From JABZIP01 sp052173355 (GTDB lineage: Bacteria; Bacillota; Clostridia; Peptostreptococcales; Anaerovoracaceae), in NCBI GenBank assembly GCA_052173355.1, contig JBQMYS010000001.1, forward strand, positions 1-64,000: DNA of 64,000 nt, written 5' to 3'. Positions 33,292 through 40,708 of the stretch are shown here, piece after piece (the first letter of the stretch is position 1; each line of letters starts with the position of its first letter). The position numbers and the translations under genes are program-made. Under the pieces are notes generated by a model that saw only the letters and a program-made list of their open reading frames with translations, did not search any database and was not told the origin of the DNA.

Positions 33292-33708
33292 CTATGCTTC
33301 CGTTTTAGATTCTTCTTTGATTTCTTCTGAGGATTCCGAAGATTCGTCTTTTTTTAGAAGCTTTTTGGGCAAACTCTTTTTCTTTGGTTCTTCCACTATT
33401 TCTTTCTGCTTTGAATTGTCAGCAGATGAACTTATAACCTTTGATACAGCCCATTTGGTAATTTCGAATTTCACTTTGTCAACTCCCACCTGAATGATGA
33501 CCGATTCGTCTTTTACCTTCATTATTTTACCGTATATACCGCCTATGGTAATTATTTCATCACCCTGCTTCAAAGAGTTTCTCATACTGTTTATCTCTTT
33601 TTCTTTTTTCTTTTGCGGTCGCATGATTAAAAACCACATAGCGAAAAGCAAAAGAGCGAATATTATAAGCTGCTGTGAAATAACAGGATTGTTCATTATT
33701 TCTTTCAT
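33292..33708 (-). CDS. yajC: Preprotein translocase subunit YajC
   Basis: A small membrane partner of SecDF. The 138-residue product has one membrane segment (LLIFALLLFAMWFLIMRPQ-like) ending in the family motif MRPQKKKEKE, then the conserved LKQGDEIITIGGIYGKI. The tail of about 40 residues rich in Lys, Glu and Ser (KKSLPKKLLKKDESSE) is longer than in most YajC proteins and probably disordered. TGGAGGAATAAATG gives a strong start. The gene directly follows two tRNA-Leu genes. Confidence 0.95.
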   Translation of the reverse strand: MKEIMNNPVISQQLIIFALLLFAMWFLIMRPQKKKEKEINSMRNSLKQGDEIITIGGIYGKIMKVKDESVIIQVGVDKVKFEITKWAVSKVISSSADNSKQKEIVEEPKKKSLPKKLLKKDESSESSEEIKEESKTEA

Positions 33709-33735
33709 TTATTCCTCCAAAGGTCTAATTAAAGT

Positions 33736-33822
33736 TGGTGCCGGCGATGGGGGTCGAACCCATACGGTGTTGCCACCACGGGATTTTGAGTCCCGCACGT
33801 CTGCCAATTCCATCACGCCGGC
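33736..33822 (-). tRNA. tRNA-Leu (anticodon CAA)
   Basis: Read on -, the 7-bp acceptor stem GCCGGCG/CGCCGGC, a long variable arm typical of leucine tRNAs, anticodon stem CGGGA/TCCCG with loop CTCAAAA (anticodon CAA, reading UUG), T arm GGTTCGACCC and an encoded CCA end. It is a complete 87-base gene. Confidence 0.95.
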
Positions 33823-33846
33823 AAAATTACTTGCAAATTTATAAAC

Positions 33847-33928
33847 TGGTGCGCTCGACCGGACTTGAACCGGTACGATTGCTCACACGCCCCTCAAACG
33901 TGCGCGTCTGCCATTCCGCCACGAGCGC
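33847..33928 (-). tRNA. tRNA-Leu (anticodon GAG)
   Basis: Read on -, acceptor GCGCTCG/CGAGCGC, anticodon stem CACGT/GCGTG with loop TTGAGGG (anticodon GAG, reading CUC/CUU), a long variable arm, T arm GGTTCAAGTCC and an encoded CCA. It is transcribed first, 24 bases before the CAA gene, so the two share a promoter. Confidence 0.95.
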
Positions 33929-33950
33929 CTATTCACAAGCCACGCTCAAT

Positions 33951-33979
33951 ATATTACCACAAAAGCGAAAGTTTGTAAA
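33951..33979 (-). promoter_or_regulatory. Promoter of the tRNA-Leu pair
   Basis: On -, TTTACA (33979-33974) and TAATAT (33956-33951) are 17 bases apart, ending 22 bases before the first tRNA. yajC may be read from the same promoter, since no terminator is visible between the tRNAs and yajC. Confidence 0.75.
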
Positions 33980-34018
33980 GCAGTTTTTTTATTTGCAAGC
34001 ATTTAAATTTAATTTTAA

Positions 34019-36103
34019 TTAAGATTTTGTAAATCCTCGAACTTTAAACTCATTTATATATCCATGAAGCAGTTGTGCCTGTGCTGTAAGTTCTTCACTT
34101 GTAGCCGCACTTTCCTCAGATACCGAAACGTTTTCCTGCGCAACTTTAGAAATTTCTGTAAGCCCGTTTGCCGCTTCATCAAGAGCTGCTGTCTGCAATT
34201 CAGTCTGTTTTGATATTTCTGAAATAGTAGACAAAATTTCCTTTGTGCCGCTAACTACGCTTTCCAACGATTCTGCGGTTTTATTTGCATATTTTGCACC
34301 TTCATTTACCGAAAGTATTGAGCTTTCTATAAGGGCTGTAGTATCGTTTGCCGCTTCCGCACTCTTTGATGCAAGATTTCTAACTTCATCGGCTACCACT
34401 GCAAAACCTTTACCGGACTCACCTGCTCTTGCGGCTTCAACTGCCGCATTAAGTGCCAGTATATTAGTCTGAAACGCTATATCTTCAATGGTTTTTATTA
34501 TGTTGCTTATCTGCGAAGATGTTTCTGTCATCTTATCCATAGCAGCTAAAAGTTCTCTCATGTGATCGTTGCTGTTTTCAATCTCAACGCCTACGCTTTC
34601 AGCTTTTTCATTAGCCTTTTTAGCAAAAATAGCACTTTCTTTTACTTGATTTGTTATTTCGTTGAGTTTTGCGGACAACTGTTCAATTTGAATTGACTGT
34701 TCCATAGAATCACTGCTCATGGATTGTGCAGTTTCTGCAAAATAATCTGCACCGGTTGCAACTTGAACCGCCGCATCTCTTATCTGTATGAATGTGTTAT
34801 TCAGTGAATTAAGTATAACATTTATGTTTTCTTCCATCATATGGAAGTCGCCTTTTAATTCTTTGTTAAATTCTATATCCAAATCGCAATTCGCTATGCG
34901 AAGCAATGCTTCTGAAACATCTCCCATATATTCACAAATAGAATCTGCAGTATCGTGAAATATTGTTGCCAGTCTTCCGAGTTCATCTTCGGTATATATA
35001 TCAACATCGTGTGTATTTCGAAGCTGACAATTTCCCATATTCTCCGCCATTACCATTACAGGACCTATAGGCTTTAAGAATTTTTGAATCACTATTCCGG
35101 ATATAAAACACAGCGCTATCAATCCCAAAGCGCCTATAACTGATATAACAAGCGCAATTCGGATAACCGCCTTGTATGCCTCAGTCTTGTCAACTATATA
35201 GGCAACGGACCAATTTACATCTGTTCCTTTAAATGATATTGCTTTTTGAAATAAAAGAGCGGTTTTATTCTTATTGTACGGATTTTTAACGCTTTCATCT
35301 GCATCTTTTCCGTTTTTAATTGCCCTATTTACAGTAGCATAATCTCTAACAACTTTCGGAACATCGCCTATTATCTTATCATCTAAAGAATGTGCAAGAC
35401 AAGTGCCTTTTGACGTTACTACGTATGTAAGAGCCGTTTTGTAGTCACCTTTTTCATAGTTTATATCGCTTAAACTGTTAAGATTTATATCGCAATTTGC
35501 AACACCTACAAATTTGTTGTTTTCGTCGATTATAGGGGTGCTCAAAGTAATCAGATTGACGGTATCTCCGTTTCCGAGTTTCCATTCGTAAGGTTCGGTT
35601 ACGTGTGTTTTTCCGCTTTTCTTTGCAATAGCATAATAATCTGCATCTTTGTAGCTGTCATAATCTTCAAATATATCCATTCCCGGTTTACCTTCGTCGG
35701 TTCTGTAAGCATAAAAAGATTTACCGTTCGGAGTATCTGCAAAATAAGAATTCGGTTCAAATGCATAATAAACTCCGAAAATCTTTGAATCGCTTAAAAC
35801 GCCTGTCAAACTTTGAATCAACATATTGCTTTTTTCGTCTGTACTTAATTTTCTGTATCTAAGAACTTCCATAGAGTTTGCTCTCGAAAAAGTAAGCATA
35901 CTGTTCAAATATGTTTCAACCAGCATAGAGTTGGTTTCTGATATGTAGTTCAGTTCTTTTGTAATCATTTTCTTTTCGGATTGAACCGAAAGTCCTATTA
36001 CAACAGTCGCCGTCAAGAGCATGACAAGCGCTGTGCATATACCTACGATTACTGTGATTTTGGTTGATAGTTTGTTTTTAAATGCGATTTTGTGATTATT
36101 CAT
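34019..36103 (-). CDS. Methyl-accepting chemotaxis protein with dCache-type sensor
   Basis: A 694-residue membrane receptor. The first membrane segment is at about residues 13-38 (ITVIVGICTALVMLLTATVV). An extracytoplasmic sensor follows (about 40-300) with Cache features (YAFEPNSYFADTPNGKSFYA, VTEPYEWKLGNGDTVNLITL, VGVANCDINL). The second segment is near 310-335, then HAMP, then the signalling helices with the hallmark tip FQTNILALNAAVEAARAGES and FAVVADEVRNLASKSAEAAN. GTG 36112 is in frame but overlaps the ribosome site; ATG 36103 after AAGGTGG is preferred. No other chemotaxis or flagellar gene is in the window, so ligand and output are unknown. Confidence 0.95.
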   Translation of the reverse strand: MNNHKIAFKNKLSTKITVIVGICTALVMLLTATVVIGLSVQSEKKMITKELNYISETNSMLVETYLNSMLTFSRANSMEVLRYRKLSTDEKSNMLIQSLTGVLSDSKIFGVYYAFEPNSYFADTPNGKSFYAYRTDEGKPGMDIFEDYDSYKDADYYAIAKKSGKTHVTEPYEWKLGNGDTVNLITLSTPIIDENNKFVGVANCDINLNSLSDINYEKGDYKTALTYVVTSKGTCLAHSLDDKIIGDVPKVVRDYATVNRAIKNGKDADESVKNPYNKNKTALLFQKAISFKGTDVNWSVAYIVDKTEAYKAVIRIALVISVIGALGLIALCFISGIVIQKFLKPIGPVMVMAENMGNCQLRNTHDVDIYTEDELGRLATIFHDTADSICEYMGDVSEALLRIANCDLDIEFNKELKGDFHMMEENINVILNSLNNTFIQIRDAAVQVATGADYFAETAQSMSSDSMEQSIQIEQLSAKLNEITNQVKESAIFAKKANEKAESVGVEIENSNDHMRELLAAMDKMTETSSQISNIIKTIEDIAFQTNILALNAAVEAARAGESGKGFAVVADEVRNLASKSAEAANDTTALIESSILSVNEGAKYANKTAESLESVVSGTKEILSTISEISKQTELQTAALDEAANGLTEISKVAQENVSVSEESAATSEELTAQAQLLHGYINEFKVRGFTKS

Positions 36104-36221
36104 GTTTTCCACCTTGATTGTTTATTATTTCGGATGCATTAACGTATATAAAATTAAGTCTTTGTTTTTTCCTTTTCATCCTTTTCATCCTTCGTATCCT
36201 TTTTAGTTTGATCACCTCCTT
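36096..36221 (-). other. Leader with perfect Shine-Dalgarno and possible 30-codon ORF before the chemotaxis receptor
   Basis: AAGGAGGTGAT (- strand, 36221-36211) is an 11-base match to the 16S rRNA 3' end but has no ATG at normal spacing. A GTG lies inside it at 36215, and in-frame ATGs follow at 36188 (after GAAGG) and 36179. This frame runs to a TAA at 36098-36096 that overlaps the receptor's start codon. The encoded peptide is very basic at its start (MKRMKRKKQR) and resembles nothing I know. It could be a coupling leader ORF or chance. Confidence 0.3.
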
Positions 36222-36315
36222 AATCTTTTATTTAATATTCTATCATTTTAAATATACTAATTTGGTAGGTATATATATTATATTTTAAATTGAATCAAAT
36301 TTCAACACAAATTAT

Positions 36316-36346
36316 AAAAAAAAGAAGCCCTAAGACTTCTTTTTTA
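36316..36346 (-). terminator. Terminator after the LPXTG protein gene
   Basis: AAAAAAGAAG and CTTCTTTTTT flank the loop CCCTAAGA. Read on - the stem is followed by T residues and lies just past the stop at 36351. The symmetry allows termination on both strands. Confidence 0.75.
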
Positions 36347-36350
36347 TTTT

Positions 36351-39300
36351 TTAAACTTCTTTTTTCGACTTCTTTTTCTTAAGTTCTAGAATTAACAGAA
36401 TCAATCCTGCAATAACAAGCGACATGCCTGCAATGTAGTACAAATAAGAATAATTTTCACCTGTTTTCGGTAACATATTAGCTAGTGGAACATCTTCATC
36501 CATTAGTACATATTCCATAGTTCCGTCAGGGTTCATCTGTTTTTTGTAATTTCCAAGCGGTACACCGTTTTCATCTATAACGGTTATCTCATCCGGACTG
36601 TTAGGATCGTTAGGATCCGGAATAGATGTCCTAGGATACCTAGGAAGTTCGCCGCCAGGTGTAGTAGGAGGTATCGGAGTTATCGTTCCCGGAGGGGTTG
36701 TTCCCGGAGGAGTTGTTCCTGGAGGGGTTGTTCCTGGAGGAGTTGTTCCTGGAGGAGTTGTTCCCGGAGGAGTTGTTCCCGGAGGAGTTGTTCCTGGAGG
36801 AGTTGTTCCCGGAGGAGTCGTTCCTCCTCCTCCACCTGAGCCTCCGCCACTTCCGCCGCCGCTACCACCCGGAGGCGTCGTTCCCGGTGGTGGTGTTTCG
36901 CCTCCGGTATCACCCGGTGGCGGTGGAGGTGTGGTAGTAGTACCTTTTGTATTTACTATAGTAATTTCATTTTTATTTGTTTCTTTTGTACCTTCAATAG
37001 TTGCCTTATACGCAGAACCGATTTTTTCTACTTTTACTGTATATCCCTTAGCAAGCAAGGTATATCCTAATGGAGGAACAGTTTCTTTGAGGGTATATAT
37101 GCCTTCTCGCATTCCTGAAAATCTTAATACACCTTTATTATCGCTGACTGCACTTTTGTTGTAATAAGGCGTTGAATTGTTTAAATTTTTCAGCGTGAAT
37201 TTTGCACCTTGTAAAGTCGCACCTTTATCATCTTTTTTGGTAATCTGTATAAATGCACTTTTAGTAGCAATCGCACTTGCTTCAGATTCTTGTATAACAT
37301 AGTTTTTTGAAGGAGAAACCGTTGAATTTACCTTTTCTGTTTTCAATGTTGCGGTATTTGCAATTTCAGCACCGGGATACCCCGTCAAATCCGTAGTGTA
37401 ATAAAAACGATATGCTTTTTTAGAATCAGGTATTTTGAACGTAAGAGTTCGTTCATCATCATTATAAGTTATATACTGTTTCAAATCATCTTCAGATGAT
37501 ATAAGAGATGAAGAAATATCTGTTCTTTTACCGTCAACTTCATGTTTCAACTCATAAATTTTAAAATTACCTGCCGAAAAATCTAAAGAATCTTTTTCAA
37601 TTCCTTTTCTAAGCTCCATTCCTTCGCCGAGCTTGTCCTTTATTTCAGCATTCGTTTGATTTATTATATCCTGCGGTATATAATCCACCTTCCATTCTAA
37701 TGCCGCATCAGGTGAAAGTGATTTATATTCCTTAAACATGATTTTCGGAGCAATCTTTGTAGTGTGTTTTTTCGATATAGGCTTTATTTTTATAGGGTCT
37801 GCTTCTGTTCCTGTCAATGAAAGGAGAGCCTCATTTACTACTTCGTATTCCTCGGATTTTGAAATATACTCTAGTAATTTTTCATCCGAAATTTTTACTT
37901 TCAGCAAGATTACATACGGCTTTTTAATTTTTATAAACTTAAATTTCAATTTATTCGGCTTGTCAGATGCCGTAGCCTTTTGATAGTCTACACTTATATC
38001 TGAATTTCCTGTCGGATTAGCAGTATTATGGTCTGAAATAGTTTTATTCAAAACAGGAGTTACCAATGCTGTTACTCTCGCATCTGTTTTTGTTTTAAAT
38101 GCAGCTCCGTCAATAGGCATCGCGCCGCTTGCCTCCTGCTCGGACTTACCTTCAAATATGGTATATTCTGCCAAGTCAAATCCCAAAGGCAATAGTTCTT
38201 CTACTACAAGATCTCCGAGATTTTCAAGTCCTTCTTTTGATAAATCTAAACCGTTTGCATTTACACTAAGTCTATACGTAATAGTTTTATCTTGATAATT
38301 ATATGCATTGTCCTTTTTTTCTTCAGCTCCTGCCACATTTGCATTGGTATTTGTGTTGGAATTGTCAAAAGTTTTCGCATCTTCTCTTGATAAAACTTCT
38401 TTTTTCAGCATTCTGCTTTGAAATTTAGGCCATGATGTATATCTATCTACAAATTTGTTGTTATCATAAAGATGAACGGTATTTGAAACAACAGACTCGC
38501 TGTTATATGTTTCATATGAATTTTCAACAGAATTCAAAAAAGCTCTCGCAGAAGTATGTAGCGACTTAATGTAAACCGTTCTTCTATCTTTCGATTCGCT
38601 GGAAAATCCTGTCATTATAACCAAATCGCCTATATACTTACTATCTATATATAGTTTTTTAGATTCTACACTTATATTGTTCGCGCCACCTTCTTGATAA
38701 TATTCATTTAAATATTTGTGATATCTAAACCCGTCTCTAGGAGGACGCAAATCTTTTAATTTTATGCCGTTTATTGAATCTGAACCATCTTCCAATTTTA
38801 CGTTTTCCAGATTTCTTCCCCATTGGTCATAATAAACATTATGATCAAATATCATCATATCGTAAACTTTCGTGCCGGTTCTAATTCCTTCGGGTTCAAC
38901 TTCAATTTTCCAAGTTGTTGTAGGATTCAGGAAAGTTTGCTCTCCCGGCTTTGCATACGCATCAAAAGGAATTTTATGTATAAATTCATTTCCTATATAA
39001 GTTTCTTTTTCAACTTTAAAGTATCTGTTATCTTTGATACCGTCCCAAGTAATATGCGCTATATTTTTTATTTTGCTGTGTACGCTTGTAATATCTGTAG
39101 GATTTGTTACTTTGGTTTTAACTTTAAGTAGCACCACACCTTTTATATCGCCTACATCAATCCAGTTATCTGAATTGAGCTGCTCGGCAGTGTATATTCT
39201 AGGTTTATCACTATTCGCGTCATTATCATCGTTATCGAGATATTCCAACTCGGCAGATACATAGTCAAGTCTATAGCCTGTTTCTGCTAAATTCGTATTT

Positions 39301-40544
39301 TTTACAATTTTATCTAATTCTTCCTTTATTTTTACATTTTTAAGTGGAAGCTTATTTGTGTTTACCCTTACTTTCCACTCCAAAGTATTATCAGTGCTAT
39401 TATATGCGCCTGCTTCCTTTCTCGCCATTTGACGTTTATCAATTTTTACAGTTGCTTCTGCACTTTTAGGTTCCTTACTAGTATTTGGAGATTTTAGTGT
39501 TGCAATATTTTTTATATGTTGTTCTTTATCTATTATAACACGATTTGTTTCATAATCTTCCATAGTCCAAAATTTATAATTGTCAATCTTGGTCTTAAAT
39601 GTTATCGTAGCAGGACTTGTTATACTGTTTTCGTCATCTTTTACAAACGTATAGCTTAGTTTTCCTTCTGAATCAACATTAACATAAGGCGTAATTGTTT
39701 TTTCAGTCGAACCGTCGTTATACTTGACTTCAAAGCTGCCATCCACATATTCGCCTACGGATTTTAAATCATCTTCAAAAACATAACCGTCCAAAATTCC
39801 GCCGTCGGATTCGGCAGTAACCGTCCACTTCACAGCCTGCTCATATTTAATAATTTCGCCTTCTTTTTTGATTTTAAATTCATAACCGGGTTTTTTTATT
39901 AGAAGTTTATATTCTTTGTCTATAACGGTTATCGTCTTTTCGCCGCCTTCATTAGGATCAATTCCCGACAAGTCAAGTTCAAAAGTACCTTTAAATTCCG
40001 CTTTGACATCTTGATAATCATTAAATATATCTACTTCCGGTGCGTCAGATTCTGTAAATTTAATTTCCAAACACAGCCAATCACCGTCGGTTACAAATTT
40101 GTATTCACCTAACTTTACATCAGCAGTATCTTCAAGATTTCTTACCATAAAGGACTTAAAGTCGTTATTTCCTATTTTCAAACCTTTAGCAATTTTTATT
40201 TTTGCTGTGTCACCTTGCTTTACAAATTTTGTACCGCCATCTTTTTTAACAGGCACTTTATATTTAAGGACAATACGGATTGGTGTTTTTCCATTTATGT
40301 TATTGTTTTGTCCTTCATTAAGTACAGTTCCTCCACTTGTAATCGTTCTTTCAAGTGGTTCTAAATATTCGGTTACATCAGTAGATTCGGGTGGAGTCCC
40401 CCCCCCACTTTCTGCAAATATATCTTTTGGCATGGCTATGCTTGTCACTACCAAACAAACCAAAAGGAGTATGCTCAAAAATTTGCCCGGCATACTGTTC
40501 AATTTTATATGCGTTTTAAATGCTGTACGATTTTGGGATTTCAT
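36351..40544 (-). CDS. LPXTG-anchored surface adhesin with isopeptide/Cna-type domains
   Basis: A 1397-residue wall-attached protein. Residues about 1-44 are a signal peptide (KFLSILLLVCLVVTSIA), followed at 47-49 by three Gly codons forming a nine-G tract. Residues about 55-1120 hold repeated adhesin-like beta domains recognisable by recurring strands (VKWTVTAE, LEWKVRVN, TTWKIEVE, ITYRLSVN, LEWKVDY). A SpaA/Cna-B domain at about 1130-1215 has TKKDDKGATLQGAKFTLK and IYTLKETVPPLGYTL, with the Glu of an isopeptide bond. A Gly/Ser/Pro stalk includes nine GTTPP repeats. LPKTG at about 1358-1362 precedes a membrane helix and a KKKKSKKEV tail, the sortase signal. No sortase gene is in the window. 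The ligand is unknown. Confidence 0.93.
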   Translation of the reverse strand: MKSQNRTAFKTHIKLNSMPGKFLSILLLVCLVVTSIAMPKDIFAESGGGTPPESTDVTEYLEPLERTITSGGTVLNEGQNNNINGKTPIRIVLKYKVPVKKDGGTKFVKQGDTAKIKIAKGLKIGNNDFKSFMVRNLEDTADVKLGEYKFVTDGDWLCLEIKFTESDAPEVDIFNDYQDVKAEFKGTFELDLSGIDPNEGGEKTITVIDKEYKLLIKKPGYEFKIKKEGEIIKYEQAVKWTVTAESDGGILDGYVFEDDLKSVGEYVDGSFEVKYNDGSTEKTITPYVNVDSEGKLSYTFVKDDENSITSPATITFKTKIDNYKFWTMEDYETNRVIIDKEQHIKNIATLKSPNTSKEPKSAEATVKIDKRQMARKEAGAYNSTDNTLEWKVRVNTNKLPLKNVKIKEELDKIVKNTNLAETGYRLDYVSAELEYLDNDDNDANSDKPRIYTAEQLNSDNWIDVGDIKGVVLLKVKTKVTNPTDITSVHSKIKNIAHITWDGIKDNRYFKVEKETYIGNEFIHKIPFDAYAKPGEQTFLNPTTTWKIEVEPEGIRTGTKVYDMMIFDHNVYYDQWGRNLENVKLEDGSDSINGIKLKDLRPPRDGFRYHKYLNEYYQEGGANNISVESKKLYIDSKYIGDLVIMTGFSSESKDRRTVYIKSLHTSARAFLNSVENSYETYNSESVVSNTVHLYDNNKFVDRYTSWPKFQSRMLKKEVLSREDAKTFDNSNTNTNANVAGAEEKKDNAYNYQDKTITYRLSVNANGLDLSKEGLENLGDLVVEELLPLGFDLAEYTIFEGKSEQEASGAMPIDGAAFKTKTDARVTALVTPVLNKTISDHNTANPTGNSDISVDYQKATASDKPNKLKFKFIKIKKPYVILLKVKISDEKLLEYISKSEEYEVVNEALLSLTGTEADPIKIKPISKKHTTKIAPKIMFKEYKSLSPDAALEWKVDYIPQDIINQTNAEIKDKLGEGMELRKGIEKDSLDFSAGNFKIYELKHEVDGKRTDISSSLISSEDDLKQYITYNDDERTLTFKIPDSKKAYRFYYTTDLTGYPGAEIANTATLKTEKVNSTVSPSKNYVIQESEASAIATKSAFIQITKKDDKGATLQGAKFTLKNLNNSTPYYNKSAVSDNKGVLRFSGMREGIYTLKETVPPLGYTLLAKGYTVKVEKIGSAYKATIEGTKETNKNEITIVNTKGTTTTPPPPPGDTGGETPPPGTTPPGGSGGGSGGGSGGGGGTTPPGTTPPGTTPPGTTPPGTTPPGTTPPGTTPPGTTPPGTTPPGTITPIPPTTPGGELPRYPRTSIPDPNDPNSPDEITVIDENGVPLGNYKKQMNPDGTMEYVLMDEDVPLANMLPKTGENYSYLYYIAGMSLVIAGLILLILELKKKKSKKEV
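36691..36825. repeat. Nine tandem 15-bp repeats coding GTTPP in the adhesin stalk
   Basis: Nine uninterrupted 15-bp units (+ strand GGAGGAGTTGTTCCT with a few third-position changes) lie at 36691-36825. On - each codes Gly-Thr-Thr-Pro-Pro. The units are near-identical at the DNA level, so copy number can change by slippage or recombination without a frameshift. Confidence 0.95.
40398..40406 (-). repeat. Nine-G homopolymer in codons 47-49 of the adhesin
   Basis: Nine consecutive C on + (G on -) form exactly three Gly codons just after the signal peptide. It is the longest G/C run I saw in this AT-rich window, and a one-base slip would truncate the protein. Confidence 0.9.
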
Positions 40545-40616
40545 ACTTCTTTCCTTTCTTTGTCTTTCTTATCTTTTATAAACAATTTTTTATATGAATA
40601 TTATATCTTAATTCTT

Positions 40617-40641
40617 ATACCCCGTTTAGTTTAATGAAAAC
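40617..40641 (-). promoter_or_regulatory. Candidate sigma-B-like promoter of the adhesin gene
   Basis: On -, GTTTTC and GGGTAT are 13 bases apart, close to the general-stress consensus GTTTAA-N12-15-GGGTAT. A sigma-A type -10 (TATAAT) lies about 20 bases further downstream but has no good -35. Whether this organism has sigma-B is unknown. Confidence 0.3.
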
Positions 40642-40708
40642 ATATTTTGCAAAAATATAAAACAGTAAGAATTGTTTTAAAAATTAGAACAATAACCATA
40701 TTCCTAAA

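Noticed and set aside
33736..33928. tRNA-Leu pair as an integration site
   Set aside because: No direct repeat of a tRNA 3' end and no integrase gene were seen on either side; flanking genes are core functions.
33735..34022. Short + strand frames across the tRNA genes
   Set aside because: They are translations of the reverse complements of two tRNA-Leu genes and lack ribosome sites.
36698..36937. Open + strand frame of repeated FLEELFPEE units
   Set aside because: It is the antisense of the GTTPP repeats of the adhesin. Any 15-bp repeat stays open in several frames, and no ribosome site is present.
40640..40708. Possible terminator after the substrate-binding protein (AAAACA...TGTTTT)
   Set aside because: The stem is only six AT pairs with an irregular T-run; too weak to call.
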